DNA of 64,000 nucleotides from Bacteroidota bacterium (GTDB lineage Bacteria; Bacteroidota; Bacteroidia; AKYH767-A; JAHEYN01): NCBI GenBank assembly GCA_023251555.1, contig JAHEYN010000013.1, positions 33,300 to 97,299 of the forward strand, read 5' to 3'. Shown piece by piece: positions 7,671 to 17,208 of this stretch (position 1 is its first letter; each line of letters starts with the position of its first letter). The notes under the pieces were generated by a model. It saw only the letters and a program-made list of their open reading frames with translations, ran no database searches and was not told where the DNA came from. The position numbers and the translations under genes were made by a program.

Positions 7671-7718
7671 ATTGAAATTTATATATAAAAATCTTATATT
7701 TGTACATCTTCATGTACA
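7671..7718 (+). promoter_or_regulatory. Promoter and TGTACA operator of the yefM-yoeB-type operon
   Basis: A Bacteroidota-type promoter is visible: ATTG at 7671-7674, a 20-bp spacer, then TATATTTG at 7695-7702. Overlapping the -7 box are two TGTACA palindromes, at 7701-7706 and 7713-7718, with centres 12 bp apart and forming TGTACATCTTCATGTACA. E. coli yefM-yoeB operators are known to use TGTACA cores spaced this way, so autorepression by the antitoxin is likely. That it does so here is an inference. Confidence 0.7.
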
Positions 7719-7732
7719 TAAATCTTCTTGCC

Positions 7733-7987
7733 ATGTTAACCACAAGCATTTCTGATTTTAGAAAAGATATTAAAAGGTATCTTGATAGAGTAACTGAAAA
7801 CTTCGAAACCTTAATTATTAATCGAGGTAAAGACAGTGGTGTTGTCGTAATTTCCCTTGATGAATACAACTCACTTTGTGCTACCCAGCATGAATTGTCA
7901 TCTAAGGTCAACGAAAGCAGGCTTGATTCTGCGATAAGTAAACTGCGAAAAGGATCTTCGTTTCAAAAAGATTTAATTGAAGAATGA
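7733..7987 (+). CDS. yefM: YefM/Phd-type antitoxin
   Basis: The start at 7733 (MLTTSISDFRKDIKRYLDRV) is preferred over the ORF-track start at 7700, because the latter lies inside the operator. The 84-aa product has the N-terminal Phd/YefM DNA-binding fold, including ISDFRKDIKRYLDRV and VVVISLDEYNSL. Its acidic C-terminal tail (ISKLRKGSSFQKDLIEE) is expected to bind and neutralise the toxin. It overlaps the toxin gene by 4 bp (ATGA), typical of translationally coupled toxin-antitoxin pairs. It follows the cassette-like genes, but no attC-like site separates it from them. Confidence 0.92.
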   Translation: MLTTSISDFRKDIKRYLDRVTENFETLIINRGKDSGVVVISLDEYNSLCATQHELSSKVNESRLDSAISKLRKGSSFQKDLIEE

Positions 7988-8241
7988 AATATATTTTTGT
8001 TGACGAATCCTGGGAGGACTATGTATATTGGCAAAACACTGATAAAAAGATAGTTAAAAGGATTAACGAATTGCTAAAGGATGTTTCCCGCACTCCCTTT
8101 ACTGGCATTGGAAAACCTGAACCCCTAAAATTTAAATATAAAGGATTTTGGTCCAGGCGGATTAATGAAGAACACAGGTTAATATATCAGGTTAGGAATA
8201 ATGAGATTCTTATTGCCAAATGTAAGTTTCATTACGACTAA
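7984..8241 (+). CDS. yoeB: YoeB-type toxin, ribosome-dependent mRNA endonuclease
   Basis: The 85-aa protein has the full YoeB pattern: WEDYVYWQNTDKKIVKRINE at the start, GIGKPEPLKFKYKGFWSRRI in the middle, and EHRLIYQV with KCKFHYD at the end. The conserved Glu, Arg, His and C-terminal His-Tyr positions of the active site are all visible, so the toxin should be active. YoeB cuts mRNA at the ribosomal A site and is held inactive by YefM. The gene is intact, which suggests the pair still stabilises this island. Beyond the stop codon there is no further gene for 600 bp. Confidence 0.95.
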   Translation: MKYIFVDESWEDYVYWQNTDKKIVKRINELLKDVSRTPFTGIGKPEPLKFKYKGFWSRRINEEHRLIYQVRNNEILIAKCKFHYD

Positions 8242-8850
8242 AATAAATGGTTGCCAACAGCGTGTATAATCAATTACTTGTTATCAGGCTGCGAACATTA
8301 TCACCCCCGTTTGGCGTAGCGTCCCGCTACGTCGCTGAAGCAACCCGGCCTCCGGCCGAAAAGTCAAAAGGAATACAAAGGCTCTGGTTACCTGATAAAT
8401 ATTTGCTTTTATACCTTACGCTGCAGGTAGTAGAATGGGTTGATCCTTTTACGCGGAAATAACAGAGCCACTCGTGGGGTCTTGGTGGATAGCAAACCGG
8501 CGGATGGAATACTGTACAATGATCAATCAATGGCAATTCGGTAAGGTACCGGAAAAATCAACGACGTAGCGGGACGCCACGCCGAACGGGGGAATGACTG
8601 TACCAATGAGAAGAAGTTTTTTCATTGTTTATGAAATACGGTCGGATAAGAAAGTTATTGTCTACCGAGCGATGCTGTCTTGTTTTTTGCCTTGTGCCTA
8701 ACAATTAATTATCGGCTACAAATATAACCCATAATAGCGTATATCAGGCACATGTTGTGGAGTATCACGCAATTTAGAGGTGGATATACGCGGGCTTGGA
8801 TATCGAACTTTCCGAGGGGGACTTTGGCTTCTATTTGCTTTTGCTCAAAC
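8242..8850. other. Non-coding stretch after the toxin-antitoxin pair
   Basis: No supported gene is seen in these 609 bp. The ORF 8247-8462 has no recognisable motif and overlaps an inverted repeat. The stretch contains the 31-bp inverted-repeat element described separately. The part from 8600 to 8850 shows no clear structure. Confidence 0.6.
8304..8592. repeat. 289-bp element bounded by 31-bp inverted repeats
   Basis: The left end (8304-8334, beginning CCCCCGTTTGGCGTAGCG) and right end (8562-8592) are inverted copies matching at 29 of 31 positions. Each end also carries a small internal hairpin of the form CGTAGC-N5-GCTACG. There is no transposase inside. It could be a miniature inverted-repeat element or a pair of REP-like palindromes. 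No target-site duplication is obvious. Confidence 0.6.
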
Positions 8851-9630
8851 CTACTCAGCCTTCGAAACAGGGTTTGTCAGGCCTGAATAACCTGTAAGGT
8901 CCATTTTGATGGACCCTACAAGAATTTCGGCTTCGGCCCGGATTGGAATGTGATTTTTATCTTCGGTAACCCATACGTTAAGGTCTTCCTCATGTTTAAA
9001 AATCCTACCGGTAATCACTACCGGCCTGAACTTGAGGCAGTGAAATTTCCCCAGATCGGTTTCAAGAATTTCCTTCCCTATGTACCTGATCTTGAGAGGC
9101 ACCACCTTCCCGTCCACGAAACCGCTCATGGATAAGACATCGCCTTCTTTAAAAGATGAATAGTCAATGCACCGTGCATAGTAGAAGGCCGACAACATGT
9201 CCTGAATTCCGGGAGGCGTGGAGATAACCGTATCCCTGTCACGGACGGTGTTTTTATACGGGTTGAAAATATAGTTCTGGTTGAACCGGTAGCCTCCTTC
9301 GTCCACCCGGCGTGTAAACACCCATGGGACTATAGCCTGCTCATCAATGTATGTTTCATAGAGGTCACGCACTTTAAAGAACCAGTCGAAGGCCCCCTTG
9401 CTCTGGCCTTTTCCGGAGATATGGTACACCCTGTTCGGCCCCAGGAACTTTTCTTCATCTTTTACTTCAAGCACTGCCTCTCCCGCATCAATAAACCCGT
9501 AATGAACCCTGAATACAAGAATTTCCCCTTTTTTAAATGCCTCATTGGGGAGTGGCCGCAGGGGCGCCTGGGCCTGTATTGACGGGAGTGCCAGGCTGAA
9601 GACCAGAAGCAGGAGTCCTGTGTTACGCAT
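8851..9630 (-). CDS. DUF3108 domain-containing secreted protein
   Basis: The 259-aa product has a signal peptide (LLLLVFSLALPSIQAQ), then the DUF3108 pattern: FKKGEILVFRVHYGFIDAGE, YHISGKGQSKGAFDWFFKV, DMLSAFYYARCIDYSSFKEG, and WVTEDKNHIPIRAEAEILVG at the end. Proteins of this family sit in the periplasm and probably fold as a beta structure, but their role is not established. It lies 36 bp downstream of leuS on the same strand, so the two may be cotranscribed. Confidence 0.88.
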   Translation of the reverse strand: MRNTGLLLLVFSLALPSIQAQAPLRPLPNEAFKKGEILVFRVHYGFIDAGEAVLEVKDEEKFLGPNRVYHISGKGQSKGAFDWFFKVRDLYETYIDEQAIVPWVFTRRVDEGGYRFNQNYIFNPYKNTVRDRDTVISTPPGIQDMLSAFYYARCIDYSSFKEGDVLSMSGFVDGKVVPLKIRYIGKEILETDLGKFHCLKFRPVVITGRIFKHEEDLNVWVTEDKNHIPIRAEAEILVGSIKMDLTGYSGLTNPVSKAE

Positions 9631-9666
9631 TTCCTTCCATCAAGTCAAAAACTGTTCCAAAGGTTT

Positions 9667-12606
9667 TTACACCACGATATTGACAATGCGCCCGGGAACC
9701 ACGATCACCTTTTTCGGGGCGGCTCCTCCAAGATATTTCCTTACTGCTTCCGAAGAAATAACCTCTTTCTCAATATCTTCTTTGCTCAGCCCCAGGGAGA
9801 GGCTCAGCTTGAGCCGGGTTTTTCCGTTTACGGATACGGGGTATTCAAAAGAATCTTCGGTGAGATATTCTTCCCTGTATTCCGGTACTCCCGCAAAGGA
9901 GATACTCTGATCATGCCCCATCCTTTCCCAAAGCTCTTCTGAGATATGCGGAGCAAAAGGTGAAAGCAGGATAACCAATGGTTCGAGGATGCTTTTTTTA
10001 TTGCATTTCAGCTCCGCAAGCCCGTTCACGCAAATCATGAAACTGCTCACTGCTGTGTTGAAGGAAAGCCTTTCAATGTCTTCCCGTATGCGCTTAACGG
10101 CTTTATGCAGCAACTTAAGCTCCGCGCTGCCGGGTGCCTCGTCCGAAACATAAAATACGGAGGTGTTCTCTTCGCCCGTGAAGAAAAGTTTCCATAGTTT
10201 ACGGATAAAATTATGTACTCCCGTGATGCCGTTTATGCTCCATGGTTTGCTCTGCTCAAGGGGTCCGAGGAACATTTCATACAAACGCAGGGTATCCGCC
10301 CCGTAGTTTTCGCAGATGTCATCCGGCGTTTCCACGTTGAATCTGGATTTCGACATCTTTTCCGTTTCCCTGCGGCAAATAAATGTTCCGTCCTCTTCCG
10401 TGAAAATCTCGATTTTTTCCCCTCCCGGCCATGAGGCTCTCCACTCCCTGAATTTTTCGATGTCGAGGCTGTCTTTCCTGGAAACAAATCCCACGGGAAC
10501 ATGGCGGTAAATAATGGTCATGTCGCCTTTAATGATTTCATAATCGTTACCCCTGGTAAGATGCTTATAACCATCGTTGTACTTTTTGAGCACTTCTTCA
10601 TCGTAAAATTTTAAAAACCTTGCCTCGTTTTTCTCCACGGAATTTTCCGAAACAAAAACGAGGGGAAGTTTCATGGCTTCCAGAGGCAGTTGTTTACCGT
10701 GAAGAGATTCGATCCGGGGCGTCTTTCCAACACTTCCAGTAAGAGCAGAAACTCCCTGTATCATCCCCTGGTTCACTAATTTTTTTGCAGGCTCCTGTAT
10801 GGGAATGAGGCCGAGGTCATATAAAAATTTTGTCCAGAAACGTACATACAGCAGATGGCCTGTGGCATGCTCCGCACCACCTATATACAAATCCACATCG
10901 CGCCAGTAGTTCGCCGTTTCCGCGGATACCAGTTCCTTGTCGTTCCCCGCATCCATGTATCGCAGGTAGTACCAGCTTGAGCCGGCCCAGCCGGGCATGG
11001 TGGTTTTTTCATATTCATATTGTCCCCTGTATTTCCATGATGTGGCAGCCCTTGCGAGCGGGGGCTCGCCGCTTTCGGTGGGAAGGTATTTGTCCACTTC
11101 GGGTAATACAAGGGGGAGTTCATTTTCCTGCATGGGGCAGGGTATTCCATCCTTGTAATAAATGGGAATGGGCTCCCCCCAGTAGCGTTGCCGACCGAAG
11201 ACAGCATCCCGCAGCCGGTAGTTTACGCGGTGCCTGCCCAATGCCCGTTTCTCAACTTCCGCGATGCACCTGTTAACGGCATCCTGCACTTCCAGCCCGT
11301 TCAGAAAATCAGAGTTGATGCAGCGGCCGTTTTTACCTTCAAACGCCTCCCTGCTTATATCCACCGGGGTTGCAGGGTTAATAACCTGCACTATTTCCAG
11401 GCCGAAGTGTTTTGCAAAAGCATAGTCCCTGCTGTCATGTGCGGGAACTCCCATCACAGCCCCTGTTCCATACCCGGAGAGAACGTACTCGCCGGTCCAC
11501 ACAGGAATCTCTTTGCCGGTAAAAGGATGTATGGCGTATGCCCCGGTGAATTCGCCCGTTATTTTTTTTACTTCCGACAGTCTCTCTCTCTCTGTTCGGT
11601 TCTTTGCATAACTTACATAGCTGCTTACCAGCTCACGGCGGGGGGAAGCGGCGATCTTTTCAACCAGTTCATTTTCAGGGGCAAGTGCCAGGAAAGTAAC
11701 GCCGAAAATCGTATCGGGGCGGGTAGTGAAGACCTCAACAGTCTCATCGCTTCCTTTTATATTGAAGCGTATGGAGCAGCCCTCGCTCTTTCCTATCCAG
11801 TTGCGCTGGGCTTCTTTCATGCTTTCGCTCCAGTCAATGGCGGCAAGGCCGGCAAGCAGCCGTTCGGCATATGCAGTGATGCGCAGGCTCCACTGGGGCA
11901 TGAGTTTTCGCTCAACAGGATAGCCGCCCCGTTCTGAAACACCGTCCTTCACTTCTTCGTTGGCAAGCACTGTGCCGAGGGCAGGGCACCAGTTTACCAT
12001 CGCCTCTCCGAGGTATGCAAGGCGGTAATTCATCAATACAGCATGCTTCTCTTTTTCACTCATCAGATTCCATTGCCCTTCAAAAGAAACACCCGGCGGC
12101 TGCTGGCCTTTTTCCAACTGCTGAATGAGGTTGTTGATAGGTTCCGCCTTATCAGACAGGGGATTGTACCATGAATTAAATAATTGTAAAAAAATCCATT
12201 GTGTCCAGCGGTAATATGATTTGTCACAGGTTCTGACTTCTCTTTCCCAGTCGAATGAAAAGCCAATCCTGTCAAGCTGCTTTCGGTAAGTCGCTATATT
12301 ATTTTCCGTTGTGACCGCAGGATGCTGCCCCGTTTGTATGGCATATTGCTCTGCCGGCAAACCGAAAGCGTCGTAACCCATGGGATGAAGGACGTTAAAT
12401 CCTCCGAGCCGCCTGTACCGCGCGATGATGTCCGAAGCAATGTATCCGAGAGGGTGCCCCACATGCAGTCCTGCACCGGAAGGATAAGGAAACATGTCGA
12501 GTATATAATATTTTGGGCGCGAAAAATCATTACCGGTACGGAAAGTATGATGCTTCTTCCAGTACTGCTGCCATTTTTGCTCTATTGTCCTGAAATCATA
12601 TTCCAT
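9667..12606 (-). CDS. leuS: Leucyl-tRNA synthetase
   Basis: LeuS charges tRNA-Leu with leucine in the cytoplasm. The class I HIGH motif appears as [10 protein letters not shown] near residue 45. The editing domain follows ([37 protein letters not shown]), then [14 protein letters not shown], and the KMSKS motif as [10 protein letters not shown] near residue 760. A C-terminal anticodon-binding region ([10 protein letters not shown]) ends the protein. At 979 aa it is about 100 aa longer than E. coli LeuRS. The extra length includes an insertion ahead of KMSKS (residues about 640-750), as often seen in Bacteroidota. It starts with ATG in the expected [13 protein letters not shown] context. Confidence 0.98.
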   Translation of the reverse strand: MEYDFRTIEQKWQQYWKKHHTFRTGNDFSRPKYYILDMFPYPSGAGLHVGHPLGYIASDIIARYRRLGGFNVLHPMGYDAFGLPAEQYAIQTGQHPAVTTENNIATYRKQLDRIGFSFDWEREVRTCDKSYYRWTQWIFLQLFNSWYNPLSDKAEPINNLIQQLEKGQQPPGVSFEGQWNLMSEKEKHAVLMNYRLAYLGEAMVNWCPALGTVLANEEVKDGVSERGGYPVERKLMPQWSLRITAYAERLLAGLAAIDWSESMKEAQRNWIGKSEGCSIRFNIKGSDETVEVFTTRPDTIFGVTFLALAPENELVEKIAASPRRELVSSYVSYAKNRTERERLSEVKKITGEFTGAYAIHPFTGKEIPVWTGEYVLSGYGTGAVMGVPAHDSRDYAFAKHFGLEIVQVINPATPVDISREAFEGKNGRCINSDFLNGLEVQDAVNRCIAEVEKRALGRHRVNYRLRDAVFGRQRYWGEPIPIYYKDGIPCPMQENELPLVLPEVDKYLPTESGEPPLARAATSWKYRGQYEYEKTTMPGWAGSSWYYLRYMDAGNDKELVSAETANYWRDVDLYIGGAEHATGHLLYVRFWTKFLYDLGLIPIQEPAKKLVNQGMIQGVSALTGSVGKTPRIESLHGKQLPLEAMKLPLVFVSENSVEKNEARFLKFYDEEVLKKYNDGYKHLTRGNDYEIIKGDMTIIYRHVPVGFVSRKDSLDIEKFREWRASWPGGEKIEIFTEEDGTFICRRETEKMSKSRFNVETPDDICENYGADTLRLYEMFLGPLEQSKPWSINGITGVHNFIRKLWKLFFTGEENTSVFYVSDEAPGSAELKLLHKAVKRIREDIERLSFNTAVSSFMICVNGLAELKCNKKSILEPLVILLSPFAPHISEELWERMGHDQSISFAGVPEYREEYLTEDSFEYPVSVNGKTRLKLSLSLGLSKEDIEKEVISSEAVRKYLGGAAPKKVIVVPGRIVNIVV

Positions 12607-12868
12607 AAGTGTGCACGAAATTAGGAAAATTGAAACAGAAGCGCGCTCAAAAATATCTTTTGTCTGATTTTCTGGCGTCTTTTTCCTTCATGCTTCGTTA
12701 TTTTTATTGCCCGGACTCCTTCCGGTATGGGCTTCTAAAAATGCCTCGCCCGAAGAAAAAATTCTTGAAAACGCCTGAAACATATTTTTGAGAGGGCTTA
12801 TGGAAATTTATCCGTACCCACGAAAACAAAAGGTTTATTTTCTAATTTAGCGAGCGTTAATTTCTTCC

Positions 12869-13747
12869 ATGGTTTCTCCTGAAAATACATATGCAAAACG
12901 CAAGCTGAGGTCATCCTATGTTTCTACTATAATAGGCATTACGCTTGTGCTGTTTATGATAGGTCTGCTGGGAGTGATTATGCTTCATGCCAGGAAACTT
13001 TCGGATTACGTGAAGGAAAACATACAGCTTTCCGTGATTCTTAAGGATGATGTGAAAGAAGCCGATATTGAGCAATTGCAAAAAAACATGGATGCCACAC
13101 CTTATGTCAAAAGCACTGAGTATGTGCCCAGAGAGGTGGCTGCCGCCCGGCTGCAGAAAGACCTCGGCGAAGATTTTATCAGTTTCCTGGGATATAATCC
13201 CCTCCTTGCTTCCATTGATATAAAGCTGAAGGCCGGCTATGCCAATGCCGACAGCCTGAACTGGATTGAAAAAGAGATCATGGAAAATAAACCGGTAAAG
13301 GAAATCTTTTACCAGCGTTCACTTGTGGATCTTATCAACGAAAATCTCAGGACCATAGGGCTGGTGCTGCTTGTATTCAGCGGGCTGCTGACGCTTGTAG
13401 CCATAGCGCTTATCAATAACACCATCCGTCTCAGCCTCTACTCAAAACGCTTTCTTATCAAAACCATGCAGCTGGTGGGAGCCACCCAGGGCTTTATCCG
13501 GTGGCCGTTTGTTTTTAAAGGCATGCTGAACGGTATGTATGCAGCGCTTATCGCAAATTTGCTGCTTGCAGGCATCATGTATCTCTCCCAGCAAAAAATA
13601 CCTGAACTTTTTGCAGTCCAGGATATACAATTGTTCGGAACACTCTTCCTTGCCGTGATCTTTGCAGGCATTATGATTTCCTGCGTCAGCACTTTTTTTG
13701 CCGTCAGGAAGTACCTGAAAATGAAACTGGAAAATCTTTATTATTAG
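12869..13747 (+). CDS. ftsX: Cell division protein FtsX
   Basis: FtsX is the membrane subunit of the FtsEX ABC-type complex that links divisome assembly to peptidoglycan hydrolase activation. The 292-aa protein has the expected layout. There is a first membrane helix (TIIGITLVLFMIGLLGVIML), a periplasmic domain of about 120 residues with ENIQLSVILKDDVKEADIEQ, and three more helices near the C-terminus (TIGLVLLVFSGLLTLVAIAL and others). The segment LVGATQGFIRWPFVFKGML is characteristic. No ftsE gene lies next to it. It is divergent from leuS across about 260 bp in which I see no gene. Confidence 0.94.
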   Translation: MVSPENTYAKRKLRSSYVSTIIGITLVLFMIGLLGVIMLHARKLSDYVKENIQLSVILKDDVKEADIEQLQKNMDATPYVKSTEYVPREVAAARLQKDLGEDFISFLGYNPLLASIDIKLKAGYANADSLNWIEKEIMENKPVKEIFYQRSLVDLINENLRTIGLVLLVFSGLLTLVAIALINNTIRLSLYSKRFLIKTMQLVGATQGFIRWPFVFKGMLNGMYAALIANLLLAGIMYLSQQKIPELFAVQDIQLFGTLFLAVIFAGIMISCVSTFFAVRKYLKMKLENLYY

Positions 13748-13784
13748 AGATTGGCACTGATTGGACTTAAAAATAATCACATTG

Positions 13785-13860
13785 AATCCGCCTTCGCGTT
13801 CCGCTACGGCGGACAAGAGGGTCCGGCGCTTGCCCCGGGGGGGGGGAATACCAATTTAAT
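13785..13860. repeat. Dispersed palindromic repeat, copy A, with a ten-G run
   Basis: The 38 bp from 13785 match, in inverted orientation, 37 of 38 bp at 47910-47947. Both copies are also followed at the distal side by the same AATACCAATTTAAT (13847-13860). The core CCGCCTTCGCG...CTACGGCGG is a partial palindrome. This copy contains ten consecutive G (13837-13846) that the other copy lacks. It ends 26 bp before the start of a T9SS surface gene. Confidence 0.75.
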
Positions 13861-13885
13861 AGTTACAAGTTAAAAACTAAAAATT

Positions 13886-15532
13886 ATGATTAATAAAACT
13901 AAAGATTATCTAACCCGGACAAGACAATTTAGATTAACTAAAAGAGTAAAAATCACTGCATCCGCTTTTTTATTTTTTCCCCTGCTGCTTATGGCAGAAT
14001 TTACATCATTGACCTCTACTGCGCAAAGCTGGACTGCAAAAGCTAACTTCGGAGGTACTGCCAGATTTTGGGCAGCCGGATTTTCTATCGGAGGCAAAGG
14101 TTATATTGGCACAGGAGCGTTGGATAACACATGCTGTAATGTTGTGAAGAATTTCTGGAAGTGGGATCCGTCTGTTAATCCTCCAAACGGCACATGGACC
14201 CAAATGACAGACTTTGGCGGGACTGCAAGATATGGCGCTGTTGGATTCTCTATAGGTAATATGGGATATATCGGAACGGGATTTGACCCGACCTGTTGCT
14301 ACACTAATGATTTTTGGGAATACGACGCTGCTAATAACTGGTGGACTCAGAAAACCAACTTTGGAGGAGCTGCAAGATATTTGGCTGTCGGCTTTTCCTC
14401 TGCAACAAGCGGGAAGGGCTACATTGGTACAGGAGATGCAAGCCCGTTAAAAAATGATTTTTGGGAATTTGACCCTGCAGATGCAAGTCTTGGCAATGAT
14501 GTGCACGGCAACCCTATGGGAAAGTGGACAGCAAGAGCAAATTTCGGAGGAACGGCAAGATTTGAGGCAGTTGGATTCTCCATTGGCAATAAAGGATATA
14601 TTGGCACAGGGTGGGATGGAGGAGCTTCGTATAACCAGGATTTCTGGGAGTGGGATCCGTCTGTCAACCCTCCCAATGGAACCTGGGCATCAAAAACAGC
14701 TTATGCCGGAGGCAAAATACGCTATGGCGTTGGATTTTCTATAGGCAGTATGGGATACATAGGAACAGGGCAGGGATCCGGGGCCGGAGCTAACGGGGTC
14801 ACTGCCTTCTACCAATATGATCCGGCCCTTAACAGCTGGAGTGCTCAAACTGCTTTTGGCGGTGCTGCAAGGTTTGCTGCTGTTGGCTTTTCAATAGGCA
14901 GCTGTGGATATATAGGAACGGGATATAACAGCAGCGTTTATTATAACGATTTTTGGGAATGGTGTTCAGGGGCTCTGCCTGTCGGGTATTTATCATTCCT
15001 CGGAAAATGCGGAGGACACAATGAGATAATTTTGCAATGGCAAACAGCTGCCGAAAACAATAATGATTATTATGCAATCGAAAGAAGTGAAGGTAAAAAT
15101 GAATGGAAAGAGATCGGAAAAATCAAAGGGGCAGGAAATAATACTGCAATAAATAATTATCAGTTTGCTGATATGCACCCATTGTCAGGAATCAATTATT
15201 ATCGTTTGAAGCAAGTTGATTATGACGGATCTTTTATTCATTCCAATATTATTTCTATCGTCAATCAGCAAATCAATCAATCGTCAATTACGATTTATCC
15301 TAATCCTGCTAAAGAAAGTTTGGAGGTTACGGTAGGCAATTCGCAAAACATAAAAAATAAAACAGAAATTATGATATATGATTTATTTGGTCGTGAGGTT
15401 TATAACCCGGTTAATCAACAAATCAACAGGTCTGCAATCACAATAGACATTAGTTCCCTCTCTCAGGGTATGTATTTCTTAAAAATAAATAACGGGGCAG
15501 AACAATCACAAGTCAAGTTTATTAAACAGTAA
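13886..15532 (+). CDS. T9SS-secreted kelch-like beta-propeller protein
   Basis: A signal segment (ITASAFLFFPLLLMAEFTSL) precedes about six repeats of roughly 55 residues, each with ARFxAVGFSIGxxGYIGTG and a DFWEWDP-like strand. This gives a kelch-type propeller over residues 45-370. Then follows the shared module LSFLGKCGGHNEIILQWQTA, NNDYYAIERSEG and INYYRLKQVDYDG. Last comes the T9SS type A sorting domain (ITIYPNPAKESLEV, LSQGMYFLKI, ending QSQVKFIKQ). It should be exported across the outer membrane and may stay surface-bound; the ligand is unknown. Its end overlaps the convergent gene on the other strand by 11 bp. A palindromic repeat with a G run lies just upstream. Confidence 0.9.
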   Translation: MINKTKDYLTRTRQFRLTKRVKITASAFLFFPLLLMAEFTSLTSTAQSWTAKANFGGTARFWAAGFSIGGKGYIGTGALDNTCCNVVKNFWKWDPSVNPPNGTWTQMTDFGGTARYGAVGFSIGNMGYIGTGFDPTCCYTNDFWEYDAANNWWTQKTNFGGAARYLAVGFSSATSGKGYIGTGDASPLKNDFWEFDPADASLGNDVHGNPMGKWTARANFGGTARFEAVGFSIGNKGYIGTGWDGGASYNQDFWEWDPSVNPPNGTWASKTAYAGGKIRYGVGFSIGSMGYIGTGQGSGAGANGVTAFYQYDPALNSWSAQTAFGGAARFAAVGFSIGSCGYIGTGYNSSVYYNDFWEWCSGALPVGYLSFLGKCGGHNEIILQWQTAAENNNDYYAIERSEGKNEWKEIGKIKGAGNNTAINNYQFADMHPLSGINYYRLKQVDYDGSFIHSNIISIVNQQINQSSITIYPNPAKESLEVTVGNSQNIKNKTEIMIYDLFGREVYNPVNQQINRSAITIDISSLSQGMYFLKINNGAEQSQVKFIKQ

Positions 15533-17072
15533 TTTTTTGAGTTTTTTCTTTTACAACTTCTGCAAAAGATCTGTTTTCTATTTTGCTTTCAAGCCAGGAA
15601 ATAAAATCAAAGTACTCAAGCGCTTTTTTCTCAAAAGGGTCTGAGGTGATTTCTACTAATTCGGCTTTTAATTCATTGAATGCATTTATAAGGACTTTGT
15701 TATTAATAATAGCGGGAAGTTTTATCCTGATGAAATTCAGGATCGAATTTTCAAATTTATACAGCCGTTTTCTTTTGTATAAAAATCTGTAGGTTGATTT
15801 GACAATGTATTCCAGCAAATCCATATTTTCTAATTCATAATGAACTATGAGATTTAATATTTGTGAGAAGCAGAAGACATCTGTTCTGGACTCCTGCAAC
15901 ACTGTGTCATTAAGTATTTTATTTAACCATACAATGGAGCGTGAGTAATCTTCCGATCCGAAATAAGTATAAGCTATGTCAAAATAAAATGTAGCAATGG
16001 TTTGGTGTGGAATTTTACCTTCGTAAAGGCGTATCCCTTTTTCTATTTCCGGAACAAGGCGCACTCCGTTATGGAACTCGCCTGTGGTGATGTAAAAATT
16101 TAATTCTCTGCTGTATGAACCCCTGAAAATGAGGATTTGCATCTTTACTGAACTTGCAGGGGCAGCACGCATTTTTTTTATTACGTGTAAACATTCTTTA
16201 TATTTATTAACCCACAGGCAGGTTATATAATAATTACCCAATGCAGCAATATAATCTGTCGGGTGCTGATACAGCATCCCGGGGTGTGTTTCTAAAAAGT
16301 CCACTAATTTTTTATGATAAACGTAACTGTTTATTGAATCTCCAATTGCATAGTAATACAAAGCCTTCGTGTAATAAAAATCATGTTTCGCATTATAGGA
16401 AAGAGCTTTGCTGTTGTAAGAAAGTAAAGAATTGTCTATAATAGACTTATATGCCTGTGCTTCTTTCCTGCTTCGTGCCATATCATTGATGCTGAAATGT
16501 TTGAAGAAGGTAGTCCTGACAGACCTATAGGACTGCTCAATTGTGAGTTTTGTTAAAACTGATTTTTCTTCTTTCTTAATATCTTCTATTGTATTTTCTG
16601 ATTTTTGAATGAATCCCTGCGTAAGCAACAGCTTTTTCTCCCAATCAAGAATTTCAAGAAGTTGTAAAAATTTTTCATGTTTGGTTGCAGTCTTCTTTGC
16701 ACGCAGCAATACTTTTTTTACTTGTGTAAAAAGATCCTTTTCATAGAGAAGAGTTGCATTGTGCAATAAATCTTTTAACCCTGAATCAACTGCCGATTCA
16801 GCATGATAAAGCCGTAAGCTTTTCATGATAAGCTGATATAAATAATGTTTTATAAAACGAAAGTGCCTGCTGAATGATTTATCAGCAGAAAGGAGTTTGC
16901 GTAAAGCTGCTTCATTATATTCTTTTTGTTTATTAACGGCATCAAACAATTTCACATAGAATTTTTCCCCATCATCTGCTTTTGCATATCTTGATACGAA
17001 CTGCTTGAAGTATTTTTTCTCCTGCTGCTTAAGTGATTTGATAAGATGAAATAAATCGTCAGAATGTTTCAT
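15522..17072 (-). CDS. Hypothetical large alpha-helical protein, TPR-like
   Basis: This 516-aa protein is not assigned to a named family here. It starts MKHSDDLFHLIKSLKQQEKK and is almost entirely predicted helical, with repeated pairs of amphipathic helices such as FLQLLEILDWEKKLLLTQGF, FYYTKALYYYAIGDSINSYV and TFYFDIAYTYFGSEDYSRSI. The latter pairs look like TPR units. There is no signal peptide, so it is probably cytoplasmic and involved in protein contacts. I have the impression that similar proteins are common in Chitinophagales, without a known role. It converges on the kelch gene with an 11-bp overlap and is divergent from the next T9SS gene. Confidence 0.8.
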   Translation of the reverse strand: MKHSDDLFHLIKSLKQQEKKYFKQFVSRYAKADDGEKFYVKLFDAVNKQKEYNEAALRKLLSADKSFSRHFRFIKHYLYQLIMKSLRLYHAESAVDSGLKDLLHNATLLYEKDLFTQVKKVLLRAKKTATKHEKFLQLLEILDWEKKLLLTQGFIQKSENTIEDIKKEEKSVLTKLTIEQSYRSVRTTFFKHFSINDMARSRKEAQAYKSIIDNSLLSYNSKALSYNAKHDFYYTKALYYYAIGDSINSYVYHKKLVDFLETHPGMLYQHPTDYIAALGNYYITCLWVNKYKECLHVIKKMRAAPASSVKMQILIFRGSYSRELNFYITTGEFHNGVRLVPEIEKGIRLYEGKIPHQTIATFYFDIAYTYFGSEDYSRSIVWLNKILNDTVLQESRTDVFCFSQILNLIVHYELENMDLLEYIVKSTYRFLYKRKRLYKFENSILNFIRIKLPAIINNKVLINAFNELKAELVEITSDPFEKKALEYFDFISWLESKIENRSFAEVVKEKTQKITV

Positions 17073-17208
17073 AAACCTAACAATTATTTTTATTTATCGA
17101 GTTAAAAATATCATATTAACTGCAAATTAGCGTAAAAAATTGTAAATGTCATTTTAACAGACCTAACAAAGAACAAAAATAAATTACATAGTAGCTGTTA
17201 TTAGTATG

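Noticed and set aside
8250-8300. GGTTGCCAACAGCG after the toxin stop as a further attC end
   Set aside because: It lacks the R'' consensus and has no complementary arm downstream.
8247-8462. ORF of 71 codons after the toxin gene
   Set aside because: No recognisable protein pattern, and it runs through the inverted-repeat end at 8304-8334. It is more likely chance reading of non-coding DNA.
10830-11937. Long plus-strand ORFs opposite leuS
   Set aside because: They are shadows of the leuS frame, with low-quality composition and no motif.
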